Source: CAWBRT01 sp050015355 (lineage in GTDB: Bacteria; Acidobacteriota; Terriglobia; Terriglobales; Acidobacteriaceae). From it: 63,848 nucleotides of DNA. The notes below the pieces were generated by a model. That model saw only the letters and a list, made by a program, of their open reading frames with translations. It was not told where the DNA came from and ran no database searches. Positions within the stretch are counted from its first letter, which is position 1, and every line of letters begins with the position of its first letter. A program made the position numbers and the translations under genes. Shown in pieces: positions 45,284 through 53,748 of this stretch. The stretch spans positions 1-63,848 of the forward strand of contig JBEKBO010000013.1 in assembly GCA_050015355.1 (NCBI GenBank), written 5' to 3'.

Positions 45284-46737
45284 GCACAAACGTAAATACG
45301 ATTCGGGATTTTGCGCAGCGGGAGTACCAATGGGGTTTTGTCTCGGACGTCGAGGAAGAAAGAATTCCGAAGGGACTGAACGAGGATGTCATCCGGCTGA
45401 TCTCGGCGAAGAAGCAGGAACCGGAGTTCATGCTTGAGTGGAGGCTCAAAGCCTATCGCCACTGGGCATCACTGGAAAAAGCGCAGGCGGAGCCGCGGTG
45501 GGCGAACATCAAGTACGCGGCGATCGATTATCAGAACATGGTCTACTACTCAGCGCCCAAACGGAAGCCGGAGCTTCAGAGTCTCGACGAACTCGATCCG
45601 GAGATACTGCGTACCTACGAGAAGCTTGGCATTCCGCTGCAGGAGCAGAAGATGCTGGCCGGTGTCGCCGTCGATGCCGTGTTTGACAGCGTGTCGGTGG
45701 CGACCACCTTCAAGGAAAAGCTGGCCGAGCTGGGCATTGTGTTCTGTTCTTTTTCGGAAGCGGTGCTCAAGCATCCCGAGCTGGTTCAGAAATATCTCGG
45801 GACGGTGGTGCCGTACACAGACAATTTCTTTGCGGCGCTGAACGCGGCCGTGTTCAGCGATGGTTCGTTTGTCTATGTGCCCAAGGGCGTTCGCTGTCCA
45901 ATGGAGCTTTCGACGTACTTCCGCATCAATGCGGCGGAAACGGGCCAGTTCGAGCGCACGCTGATTGTGGCTGACGAAGGCGCCTATGTGAGCTATCTGG
46001 AGGGCTGCACGGCGCCGATTCGCGACGAGAACCAGTTGCACGCCGCGGTGGTTGAGTTGGTGGCCCACGATGACGCGCAGATCAAGTACTCCACGGTGCA
46101 GAACTGGTATCCCGGAGATAAGGAAGGCAAGGGCGGAATCTACAATTTCGTCACCAAGCGCGGCAAGTGCGCGGGCGTGAATTCGAAAATCTCGTGGACT
46201 CAGGTCGAGACCGGGTCGGCAATCACCTGGAAATATCCGAGCTGCATTTTGCAGGGCGATAACTCTGTGGGCGAGTTCTATTCGGTGGCTCTCACCAACA
46301 ATCGCCAGCAGGCCGATACAGGCACCAAGATGATTCACATCGGCAAGAACACGCGGAGCACGATTGTCGCGAAGGGGATTTCCGCCGGGTATGGCCAGAA
46401 CACCTATCGCGGACAGGTGAAGATCATGAAAGGCGCCACCGGAGCGCGCAACTACACGCAATGCGACTCGCTGCTGATCGGCGACAAGTGCGGTGCGCAC
46501 ACCTTCCCTTACATTGAAGTGCGCAACTCGACGGCGCGCATGGAGCACGAAGCGTCGACCTCCAAGATCGGCGAAGACCAGCTCTTCTATTTGCGGCAGC
46601 GCGGACTGAAAGCCGAAGACGCGGTTTCGATGATCGTGAACGGTTTTTGCAAGCGCGTGTTTCGCGAACTGCCGATGGAATTTGCCGTGGAAGCGCAGAA
46701 GCTGCTGAGCGTGAGTCTGGAAGGCAGCGTCGGCTAG
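45280..46737 (+). CDS. sufB: Fe-S cluster assembly protein SufB
   Basis: 485 residues. Scaffold of the SufBCD complex. Starts MSTNVNTIRDFAQREYQWGF after GGGAGGATTCA. Core beta-helix landmarks: SVATTFKEKLAELGIVFCSF, VYVPKGVRCPMELSTYFRIN, SYLEGCTAPI, QNWYPGDKEGKGGIYNFVTK, HIGKNTRSTIVAKGISAG, and the C-terminal MEHEASTSKIGEDQLFYLRQ. Overlaps sufR by ATGA, so it is translationally coupled to its own regulator. Confidence 0.97.
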   Translation: MSTNVNTIRDFAQREYQWGFVSDVEEERIPKGLNEDVIRLISAKKQEPEFMLEWRLKAYRHWASLEKAQAEPRWANIKYAAIDYQNMVYYSAPKRKPELQSLDELDPEILRTYEKLGIPLQEQKMLAGVAVDAVFDSVSVATTFKEKLAELGIVFCSFSEAVLKHPELVQKYLGTVVPYTDNFFAALNAAVFSDGSFVYVPKGVRCPMELSTYFRINAAETGQFERTLIVADEGAYVSYLEGCTAPIRDENQLHAAVVELVAHDDAQIKYSTVQNWYPGDKEGKGGIYNFVTKRGKCAGVNSKISWTQVETGSAITWKYPSCILQGDNSVGEFYSVALTNNRQQADTGTKMIHIGKNTRSTIVAKGISAGYGQNTYRGQVKIMKGATGARNYTQCDSLLIGDKCGAHTFPYIEVRNSTARMEHEASTSKIGEDQLFYLRQRGLKAEDAVSMIVNGFCKRVFRELPMEFAVEAQKLLSVSLEGSVG

Positions 46738-46739
46738 CA

Positions 46740-46762
46740 CCCTGGCAAACCGTTTGCCGGGG
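46740..46762. repeat. F2-like palindrome between sufB and sufC
   Basis: CCCTGGCAAAC-CG-TTTGCCGGGG, then ACACC. Short loop; the 3' end resembles the copy at 60092. It lies in the 65-base sufB-sufC gap. Confidence 0.65.
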
Positions 46763-46802
46763 ACACCATGGGCATCAACGGAGTGACTGAGAGAACAACG
46801 AA

Positions 46803-47576
46803 ATGAGCTTATTGGCAATCAAGAATTTGCACGCCAACGTGGATGGACACGAGATCCTCAAGGGAATCAACCTCGAGGTCAACGCCGGTGAGGTGCATTC
46901 GATCATGGGGCCGAACGGCTCCGGCAAGAGCACGCTCGCGCAGGTGCTGGCACGGCGCGAGAACTTTACGGTTACCGCCGGAGAAGTGCTCTTCAACGGC
47001 AAAGACCTGCTCGGCATGAAGCCCGAGGAAGCCGCCTGCGAGGGCCTCTTTCTGGCGTTCCAATATCCAGTGGAGATTCCCGGCATCAGCAACCCGTATT
47101 TTGTGCGGTCGGCGCTCAATGCCATCCGCAAATATCGCGGGCTGGATGAGGTGGATGCGATGGACTTTCTGCCGATGTTCCGGGAAAAGCTCAAGCTGCT
47201 GGAAATGGACGAGAAGCTCATGAACCGCTCGGTGAACGAGGGCTTCTCCGGCGGCGAAAAAAAGCGCAACGAGATTTTGCAAATGGCCGTGCTGGAGCCC
47301 AGGCTTGCGGTGCTGGACGAAACCGATTCCGGACTCGACATCGACGCCTTGCGAATTGTCGCCGCCGGCGTCAACACCATGCGCAGTCCGGAGCGGGCAT
47401 TCATCGTGGTCACGCACTATCAGAGGCTTTTGGACTACATCGTTCCAGATTTCGTTCACGTGCTGGTTGACGGCCGAATTGTGCGCTCGGGCGGTCCCGA
47501 GCTGGCGCTGGAACTCGAGGAGAAGGGCTACGTCCGGACAGAGGCCGAGGTGAAACAGAGCGCGCCTGCCGCGTGA
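46803..47576 (+). CDS. sufC: Fe-S cluster assembly ATPase SufC
   Basis: 257-residue ABC-type ATPase. Walker A is SIMGPNGSGKSTLAQVLA, the ABC signature NEGFSGGEKKRNEI, Walker B LAVLDETDSGLDIDALRI, and the H-loop VVTHYQRLLDYIVPD. LLGMKPEEAACEGLFLAFQY is the Q-loop region typical of SufC. It drives conformational change of SufB-SufD during cluster assembly. Confidence 0.97.
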   Translation: MSLLAIKNLHANVDGHEILKGINLEVNAGEVHSIMGPNGSGKSTLAQVLARRENFTVTAGEVLFNGKDLLGMKPEEAACEGLFLAFQYPVEIPGISNPYFVRSALNAIRKYRGLDEVDAMDFLPMFREKLKLLEMDEKLMNRSVNEGFSGGEKKRNEILQMAVLEPRLAVLDETDSGLDIDALRIVAAGVNTMRSPERAFIVVTHYQRLLDYIVPDFVHVLVDGRIVRSGGPELALELEEKGYVRTEAEVKQSAPAA

Positions 47577-47588
47577 GAGGGCGAGGGG

Positions 47589-49007
47589 ATGCAAGTGGTC
47601 ACAGCAACTGAATATCTTGGAAGCTACCTTGAAAGCTTCGCCGATTTTGAGAGGCACGCCGCCGGACGCGAGCCCGGGTGGATGCAGTCTCTGCGCCGCA
47701 ATGCCTTCGCACGGTTCTGCGAAGTTGGGTTTCCGACAACGCACGATGAAGACTGGCGTTTCACGAATGTATCGGAGATTGCACGAACTCCATTTCGACT
47801 GGCACGGGACGGCGCTGCAGCGCTATCGCCAAGCGACTTGAGACAGTGGCGGGTCGCGGGGGAGGCGTGTCTGCTGGTCTTCGTAAACGGGCATTTGTCG
47901 CGTGAACTCTCCACGCTCGACAACCTGCCGCGCGGCGTCACCGTGGCAGGGCTGGCGGAGAAAATTGGCAGCGGCGACCAAGTGCTTGAAGAGCACATGG
48001 GGCGTTATCTTGATGTTGGCCGCGACGCCTTCTGTGCTCTGAACACTGCCTTCGCGGAAGACGGCGCTTATGTTCACATCCGGCGGGGCGTGGTGGTCGA
48101 AGGCGCCATCCACCTGCTGTTTGTCTCGACCGGGACGGACGCTCCGGCAATGTCGCACCCGCGCAACCTGATTGTCGCCGAGGAGGATAGCCAGGCGGCG
48201 ATCATGGAAGACTACGTTTCGCTCGGGAGCGGCGTGGCGTTTTGCAATAGCGCGACCGAACTGGTCGCGGCTGACAATGCCGTGCTTTCTCACTACATGA
48301 TCGAGCAGGAGCACAGGCAAACATTCAACGTTTCCACGCTGCGCATACAGCAGGGCAGAAGCGCGAATGTGGCTTCGCACTCCGTATTGGCGGGTGGAGC
48401 GCTGGTGCGGAACAACGTTCACCCGGTGCTTGCGGGCGAGGGAAGCGAGTGCCTGATCAGCGGCCTGTTCGTCGGCGCCGGCAGGCAGCACATTGACAAC
48501 TACATGCTGGTGGAGCATGCCAGTCCGCACTGCGGCAGCCGGCAGTTTTACAACGGCATTCTCGATGATCACGCGCACGGCGTTTTTCATGGCCGCATCA
48601 TCGTTCACAAGCAGGCGCAGAAGACCGACGCGAAGCAGACGAATCGCAACCTGTTGCTCTCCGATGACGCCCAGATCGACACAAAGCCGCAGTTGGAGAT
48701 CTATGCCGACGATGTGAAGTGCACGCACGGAGCAACGATCGGGCAAATCGAGGGAGATGCGCTGTTTTACCTTCGCTCGCGCGGAATCGACGAAGCCTCG
48801 GCGCGCCGGCTCTTGCTGGTGGCGTTCGCCAGTGAGTGTCTCGAACGAATGAAGGAGGGCGGCATTCGGGAGCATATCGAGAAGCTGATTAACGGTCGCA
48901 TACTGCAGATGGCGACGGTTCCTGCTGAAGCGGTGCGCGCTTGCGCGCCGGGTACGGGCGACGGATCGCCCTCCGGCTCGCGGCGCAAGCTGGAGGAAAT
49001 CGCATGA
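47589..49007 (+). CDS. sufD: Fe-S cluster assembly protein SufD with repeat-derived C-terminal tail
   Basis: 472 residues. N-terminal helical part (RRNAFARFCEVGFPTTHDED) and the right-handed beta-helix (SVLAGGALVRNNVHPVLAGE, HGVFHGRIIVHKQAQKTDAK, then the TNRNLLLSDDAQIDTKPQLE region), then FYLRSRGIDEASARRLLLV. The last ~35 residues (VPAEAVRACAPGTGDGSPSG and onward) extend past the usual end and are largely encoded by an F4 repeat (48937-48986). ATGA overlap with sufS. The tail also carries the GAGGA used as sufS ribosome binding site. Confidence 0.94.
   Translation: MQVVTATEYLGSYLESFADFERHAAGREPGWMQSLRRNAFARFCEVGFPTTHDEDWRFTNVSEIARTPFRLARDGAAALSPSDLRQWRVAGEACLLVFVNGHLSRELSTLDNLPRGVTVAGLAEKIGSGDQVLEEHMGRYLDVGRDAFCALNTAFAEDGAYVHIRRGVVVEGAIHLLFVSTGTDAPAMSHPRNLIVAEEDSQAAIMEDYVSLGSGVAFCNSATELVAADNAVLSHYMIEQEHRQTFNVSTLRIQQGRSANVASHSVLAGGALVRNNVHPVLAGEGSECLISGLFVGAGRQHIDNYMLVEHASPHCGSRQFYNGILDDHAHGVFHGRIIVHKQAQKTDAKQTNRNLLLSDDAQIDTKPQLEIYADDVKCTHGATIGQIEGDALFYLRSRGIDEASARRLLLVAFASECLERMKEGGIREHIEKLINGRILQMATVPAEAVRACAPGTGDGSPSGSRRKLEEIA
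48937..48986. repeat. F4 repeat inside the 3' end of sufD
   Basis: About 50 bases starting GCGCTTGCGCGCCGGGTACG and ending CTCCGGCTCGCGGCGC. Nearly identical to the intergenic copy at 18628-18680. Confidence 0.82.
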
Positions 49008-50278
49008 CTAGCGTTCCCAAGAGATGGCCACGCCTGCAGGAAGTACGGCGCCGCGACGGAATCTTCAACGTGGAGGCACTGCGCGCCGATTTCCCGATAC
49101 TCCGGCGGCAGGTTCACGGCAAGCCCCTGGTCTATTTGGACAATGCGGCGACGGCGCAGAAGCCGCAGACCGTGATCGACACGCTCAGCCGATACTATGA
49201 GCAGGAGAACGCCAACATTCACCGTGGTGTGCATTACCTCTCCGAGCGCGCAACCGAGGAGTACGAGGCCGCGCGCAAGACGATTCAGCACTTCCTCAAC
49301 GCCGCCGATGCAAGCGAGATTATTTTTGTGCGCGGCGCGACGGAGGGCATCAACCTGGTCGCCCAAACGTATGGCCGCGCAAATGTCGGCCGAGGCGACG
49401 AGGTGCTGATCAGCGCCATGGAGCATCACTCGAACATCGTGCCCTGGCAGATTCTGTGCGAGGAAAAGGGCGCGAAGCTGCGGGTGATTCCCATCAACGA
49501 TAGCGGCGAACTCATCTGGGAGGAGTTCGAGAAGCTGCTCGGTTCACGAACGAAGATGGTCGCGGTGACGCATGTGTCCAACGCACTGGGCACGATTAAT
49601 CCCGTGCGCCGCATCGTGCAACAGGCGCACAGAGCGAACGTTCCGGTGCTGGTCGACGGGGCTCAGTCCGTGCCGCATCTCGAGGTGGACGTGCAGGCGC
49701 TCGATTGCGATTTCTTCGTCTTCTCCGGACACAAGTTATATGGACCGACGGGAATCGGCATTCTGTATGGCAAGTCCGCCCTGCTGGATGCGATGCCGCC
49801 CTACCAGGGCGGCGGCGACATGATCAGCTCAGTCACGTTCGAAAAGACGATTTATAACAAGTTGCCTTACAAGTTCGAGGCGGGAACACCGCACATCGCC
49901 GGCGGCATCGGGCTGGGCTGTGCAATCGGGTATCTGAACGGCGTGGGCTTCGAGAGCGTCGAAAGACACGAACACGGCCTGCTTGAATATGCGACGCAAG
50001 CGGTGACAGAGATTCCGGGTCTGCGCGTGGTCGGCACGGCTGCCGAGAAGGCGGGCGTGCTTTCGTTCGTCATGGAGGGAATCCATCCGCATGATATCGG
50101 GACGATTCTCGATCAGCAGGGAATCGCGATTCGCACGGGCCATCACTGCGCGCAGCCGGTGATGCAGCGCTTTGGAATCCCGGCGACGGCGCGCGCTTCC
50201 TTTGCGTTGTACAACACCAGGGAAGAGGTTGATGCACTGGTCAGCGGACTGCGAAAGGTGCGGGAGGTATTTGCCTGA
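49004..50278 (+). CDS. sufS: Cysteine desulfurase SufS
   Basis: 424 residues from ATG 49004. Class II cysteine desulfurase: PLVYLDNAATAQKPQTVIDT, NANIHRGVHYLSERAT, FVRGATEGINLVAQTYG, MEHHSNIVPWQ, VDGAQSVPHLEVDVQ, the PLP lysine K244 in FFVFSGHKLYGPTGIGIL, and catalytic C382 in RTGHHCAQPVMQRFG. Coupled at both ends (ATGA with sufD, TGATG with sufU). SufU is the expected sulfur acceptor. Confidence 0.97.
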   Translation: MTSVPKRWPRLQEVRRRDGIFNVEALRADFPILRRQVHGKPLVYLDNAATAQKPQTVIDTLSRYYEQENANIHRGVHYLSERATEEYEAARKTIQHFLNAADASEIIFVRGATEGINLVAQTYGRANVGRGDEVLISAMEHHSNIVPWQILCEEKGAKLRVIPINDSGELIWEEFEKLLGSRTKMVAVTHVSNALGTINPVRRIVQQAHRANVPVLVDGAQSVPHLEVDVQALDCDFFVFSGHKLYGPTGIGILYGKSALLDAMPPYQGGGDMISSVTFEKTIYNKLPYKFEAGTPHIAGGIGLGCAIGYLNGVGFESVERHEHGLLEYATQAVTEIPGLRVVGTAAEKAGVLSFVMEGIHPHDIGTILDQQGIAIRTGHHCAQPVMQRFGIPATARASFALYNTREEVDALVSGLRKVREVFA

Positions 50279-50724
50279 TGGCCGATCTGCGCGACTTGTA
50301 CCAGGAAGTGATTCTCGAGCACAGCAAGGCGCCGCGTAATTATCGCGAACTGCCGAATGCGAATCAGAAGGCGGAGGGATACAACCCGCTTTGCGGCGAT
50401 CACTTTACCGTGTACCTCGAAGTCGAGGGCGAATCGATTCGCGACATCAGCTTCCAGGGATCGGGATGCGCGATCTCGAAGGCCTCCGCTTCGATGATGA
50501 CGCAAAGCCTCAAGGGCAAGACGCGGGCGGAAGCAGAGAAGCTGTTTGAGCAATTCCATAAACTGGTCACGAGTGGTCCTAACGGCAACTCGGGCGAACT
50601 TGGGAAGCTGGCGGTTTTTTCCGGGGTTTCGGAGTTTCCGGTACGAGTGAAATGCGCCACGCTCGCCTGGCATGCGCTGCACGCGGCGTTGCAAGGGAAG
50701 CAGCAACCAGTGTCGACGGAATAG
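50278..50724 (+). CDS. sufU: SufU-type sulfur-transfer / scaffold protein
   Basis: 148 residues, IscU fold. The three ligand cysteines are in NPLCGDHFTV, GSGCAISKASASMM and VKCATLAWHAL, with the SufU-type insertion before the last (LVTSGPNGNSGELGKL). SufU accepts persulfide sulfur from SufS through zinc-ligand exchange in Gram-positive systems. Its 3' end (coding QQPVSTE) is duplicated 71 bases downstream. Confidence 0.94.
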   Translation: MADLRDLYQEVILEHSKAPRNYRELPNANQKAEGYNPLCGDHFTVYLEVEGESIRDISFQGSGCAISKASASMMTQSLKGKTRAEAEKLFEQFHKLVTSGPNGNSGELGKLAVFSGVSEFPVRVKCATLAWHALHAALQGKQQPVSTE

Positions 50725-50795
50725 GCCGCATCACGGCCGCTGACTGGAGAGTAGCGTATTGCTCCATTTGGCAGCAACCGGTATCGACGGAGTAG
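50700..50795 (+). repeat. Duplicated 3' end of sufU
   Basis: GCAGCAACCAGTGTCGACGG followed by AATAG (50700-50724, stop included) recurs as GCAGCAACCGGTATCGACGG followed by AGTAG at 50771-50795, 71 bases away and just before the sufT ATG. Confidence 0.85.
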
Positions 50796-50803
50796 AACCC
50801 AGA

Positions 50804-51388
50804 ATGCAGACCAGCGAACTCATCAGCCTGAACCGGGCGTGCGAGGCGATCGGTATTCCGAGCGGCGTCCGCGAAGTTCTTCCACAGGGCGCGACGGTGC
50901 GAATCATGCAGTCCCTGGGAAGCGGCTACACAGTCGTCGACAACCGCGGCTACATGTTGCGAATCGACGCCAGAGACGCGGACGCCATGGGACTCGCCGG
51001 CGAAGCCAGCGCAACAAGCGCCGTCGTTGACGGAAGTTTCAAAGAAGACATGGTCTGGGACCAACTGAAGACTGTTTACGATCCGGAGATTCCGGTGAAC
51101 ATCGTCGACTTGGGCTTGATATACGACTGCGCGATCGCGGATATCGAGACGGGCGGCAAGAAAATCGACATCCAGATGTCCATGACCGCTCCCGGCTGTG
51201 GGATGGGGAGCGTGCTGAAGGCCGATGTGGAGAGCAAACTGGGTCGACTTCCGGAGGTCAAGGAGGTTCATGTGGAGGTGGTGTTCGATCCGCCGTGGAA
51301 TCCCAGCCGCATGTCGGAGGCGGCCAAACTGAAACTCGGTTTCGACCTTGATTACGGCGACGCTTCGCTGCCGTCCTTCGGGCGGTAA
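50804..51388 (+). CDS. sufT: Fe-S cluster assembly protein SufT (DUF59/MIP18 family)
   Basis: 194 residues from ATG 50804; TTG 50759 is in frame but runs through the duplicated sufU end and is rejected. An N-terminal ~65-residue beta-rich module (ITQALGG-like VRIMQSLGSGYTVVDNRG) is followed by the DUF59 domain: LKTVYDPEIPVNIVDLGLIY, VSMTAPGC-like IQMSMTAPGCGMGSVLKADV, VHVEVVFDPPWNPSRMS. SufT acts in Fe-S maturation as an accessory factor. The last gene of the operon. Confidence 0.93.
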   Translation: MQTSELISLNRACEAIGIPSGVREVLPQGATVRIMQSLGSGYTVVDNRGYMLRIDARDADAMGLAGEASATSAVVDGSFKEDMVWDQLKTVYDPEIPVNIVDLGLIYDCAIADIETGGKKIDIQMSMTAPGCGMGSVLKADVESKLGRLPEVKEVHVEVVFDPPWNPSRMSEAAKLKLGFDLDYGDASLPSFGR

Positions 51389-51394
51389 CGAAAG

Positions 51395-52105
51395 CTATCT
51401 CAGTCCGAAATAGGCGCGATTCAAAGCGTCGTCGGCATGCATTTGGGCGACAGTTCCACTGAAGCCCACGCGACCTCCCTCGAGAGTGTAGACGCGGTCG
51501 GCGAGATCCAGGAACCCTACATTCTGCTCGGCAATGAACAGCGAGAGCCCTTGCCGGCGCGATTCGGCGAGCACTCGCATCACTTCACGCACAAACCGCG
51601 GAGACAAACCCGCGGAGGGTTCGTCCATGATGAGGAGGCGAGGCCGTCCCGCCATCGCCTTGGCGATGCCCAGCATCTTTCGTTGTCCGCCGCTGAGGCT
51701 GCTTGCCGGAGTGCGGCGGCGTTGACCGAGATCGGGAAAGATGGCATAGAGCTCGTCGGCGCGGGCATGTAACGCAGCCCTTGGGAGCAGGTGTCCGCCG
51801 ATGCGGATATTCTCGTCGACCGTGAGTCCGGGAAAAACACCCACCTCGGACATAAAGGCGATTCCGCGATGCACGCGGCGGTCGGGGGACAGATGAGTGA
51901 TGTCCTCGCCCGCAAACCGAATGCTTCCCCGCCAGGCGGGCAAAAGGCCCATGAGCACTTTGAGAAGCGTGGTTTTGCCTGCGCCATTGGCGCCGAGAAG
52001 CAAAACGGTTTCTCCTTCATGGACGGTGACGCCGGCGCCCCACAGGATTTGGACGCGGTTGTAGCCGCTCTCCAGGCCGACGGCAGCGAGCAACTCAGAC
52101 GGCAT
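51395..52105 (-). CDS. livF: Branched-chain amino acid ABC transporter ATPase LivF-type
   Basis: 236 residues. Walker A VLLLGANGAGKTTLLKVLMG, ABC signature SSLSGGQRKMLGIAKAM, Walker B RLLIMDEPSAGLSPRFV, H-loop LFIAEQNVGFLDLADRVYTL. LivF is the shorter of the two ATPases of the HAAT family. It overlaps livG by 11 bases. The 3' end is only 6 bases from the sufT stop on the other strand. Confidence 0.92.
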   Translation of the reverse strand: MPSELLAAVGLESGYNRVQILWGAGVTVHEGETVLLLGANGAGKTTLLKVLMGLLPAWRGSIRFAGEDITHLSPDRRVHRGIAFMSEVGVFPGLTVDENIRIGGHLLPRAALHARADELYAIFPDLGQRRRTPASSLSGGQRKMLGIAKAMAGRPRLLIMDEPSAGLSPRFVREVMRVLAESRRQGLSLFIAEQNVGFLDLADRVYTLEGGRVGFSGTVAQMHADDALNRAYFGLR

Positions 52106-52838
52106 CGCCGACCCCCAGAAACACCTCTACCACCTGCCGATCGCGCACCGCGTCGCCAAGCTTTCCTTCGAAAATCTCGCGCCCGGCGTTGAGCACAATA
52201 ACCCGATCGGTGACTTCACCGATGAATCCCATGAGGTGTTCGACCACGACCATGGCAATGCCGGAGTCGGCCAAATCGCGCAATCGCGCGGCCACCCGCC
52301 GCAACTCCTCGGGGTTAAGGCCGGCGGCAAGTTCGTCTATCAGCAGAATGCGCGGAGCGGTTGCGAGCGCGCGGGCCAGGTCCAGCATTTTCTGCTGCAC
52401 GCTGTTGAGACTGGCGGCGGGACGCGAACGGCTGGCGATGAGATCGAGCGTGCCGAGGATGACGTCGATGTGCTCTGGGCTTTCGCGACGGCGGCCATAG
52501 GCGGCGGCGACCTCCACATTCTCGCGAACCGTCAGCGAGGGGAACGGCTTGGGCACTTGAAACGTGCGATTGATGCCGAGGTGCACGAGTTTGTGCGGAG
52601 GCAATCCGCCGATGGGGCGCTCGTCGAGAAGAATCTGCCCGTCATCGGGCCGGTAGAGACCGGAGATGACATTGATGCAGGTGGTCTTGCCCGAGCCGTT
52701 GGGTCCGACCAGCCCGAGAATCTCTCCCGGCATGAGGCGGAAGCTGACGCCATCCAGGGCGCAGAAGCCCGCGAAACGTTTGACGACCTTGTCGACGCGG
52801 AGCAGCGGAGTGCGCGCCGCTTCTGAATCATGGGACAT
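52095..52838 (-). CDS. livG: Branched-chain amino acid ABC transporter ATPase LivG-type
   Basis: 247 residues. Walker A ILGLVGPNGSGKTTCINVIS, VHLGINRTFQVPKPFPSLTV (Q-loop region diagnostic of LivG), ABC signature SLNSVQQKMLDLARALA (atypical SVQQ in place of SGGQ), Walker B ILLIDELAAGLNPEEL, and VVVEHLMGFIGEVTDRVIVL. Overlaps livM by 11 bases. The altered signature motif occurs in this subfamily, so activity is likely. Confidence 0.9.
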   Translation of the reverse strand: MSHDSEAARTPLLRVDKVVKRFAGFCALDGVSFRLMPGEILGLVGPNGSGKTTCINVISGLYRPDDGQILLDERPIGGLPPHKLVHLGINRTFQVPKPFPSLTVRENVEVAAAYGRRRESPEHIDVILGTLDLIASRSRPAASLNSVQQKMLDLARALATAPRILLIDELAAGLNPEELRRVAARLRDLADSGIAMVVVEHLMGFIGEVTDRVIVLNAGREIFEGKLGDAVRDRQVVEVFLGVGDAV

Positions 52839-53748
52839 TCAGCCCCCAGCGCCGGAATAGCGAGACCATGCCGTTCGGAAGAAACATGACCAGGCCCATG
52901 ATCAAGGTGCCGTAGATGAACTGAAAATACTGCGGCGTGGTAATGCCGATGGTGTTGTAGATGCCGTAAAGAATGGCGACGCCGAGGATAGGACCGACGA
53001 CCGTGGCCGTGCCGCCGAACAGCGCAAACACAATGGCGAATATGCTCACGCCGGGATCGAACACGGTCTCCGGATAAAAGACGGAGATGTACCAGGCATC
53101 GACGCCGCCGATCAGCCCGGCGATGAGCGCGCTGAGCAACCAAGCCAGAACGCGTTCGCGCACTACGTTGATGCCCGCCATGCCGGCGCTGACGGCATCG
53201 TCGCGAACGGCTTGCAGGGCGAGTCCAAAATGGCTGTTGCGAAGAAAGATAACGGCGCCAAGCGTGAATGCGAGAATCGCAATGGCGATGCCGTAGGCAA
53301 AGTTCGGGGCGAAGACGCCGCTCAGACTGATGCCGTAGGGCCCACGCGTGATTTCGGTGAGGTTAGGATTGGAGACGAGTTGATTGACCGCTTCAGAGGC
53401 GGCAAGGCTGGCGATTGCAAAGTAGGGTCCCTCCAACCGCAGCAGCGGCGTAAGGATAACGGCAAGCGCCAGGGCGGCAAGGGCGGCCACCAGCAATGCC
53501 GTCAGCGGGCGCGCGTGCAGATGGATCACCATGAGCGAGAATCCATACGCACCGGCCCCGAAGAACCCGACATAACCGAAAGGCAAGTAGCCGGTGAATC
53601 CGTAGATAACGTTGATGCCCTGCGCCAGCGTGAGAAAGACGACGAAATTAAAGAGTAACAGTTGATTGTTGTAGATGAACGGCAAGAGTGCGAAGGCCAG
53701 CGTTACCGGCGCGACGATCAGCAGCATTTGGAGCACAAGCTTACGCAC
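52828..53748 (-). CDS. livM: Branched-chain amino acid ABC transporter permease LivM-type
   Basis: 306 residues, about 8-10 membrane helices. LivM landmarks: NVIYGFTGYLPFGYVGFFGA near residue 50, YFAIASLAASEAVNQLVSN, AVRDDAVSAGMAGINVVRER (the EAA-like loop contacting the ATPases) and SALIAGLIGGVDAWYISVFY. It pairs with LivH to form the pore. Overlaps livH by 8 bases. Confidence 0.92.
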   Translation of the reverse strand: MRKLVLQMLLIVAPVTLAFALLPFIYNNQLLLFNFVVFLTLAQGINVIYGFTGYLPFGYVGFFGAGAYGFSLMVIHLHARPLTALLVAALAALALAVILTPLLRLEGPYFAIASLAASEAVNQLVSNPNLTEITRGPYGISLSGVFAPNFAYGIAIAILAFTLGAVIFLRNSHFGLALQAVRDDAVSAGMAGINVVRERVLAWLLSALIAGLIGGVDAWYISVFYPETVFDPGVSIFAIVFALFGGTATVVGPILGVAILYGIYNTIGITTPQYFQFIYGTLIMGLVMFLPNGMVSLFRRWGLNVP

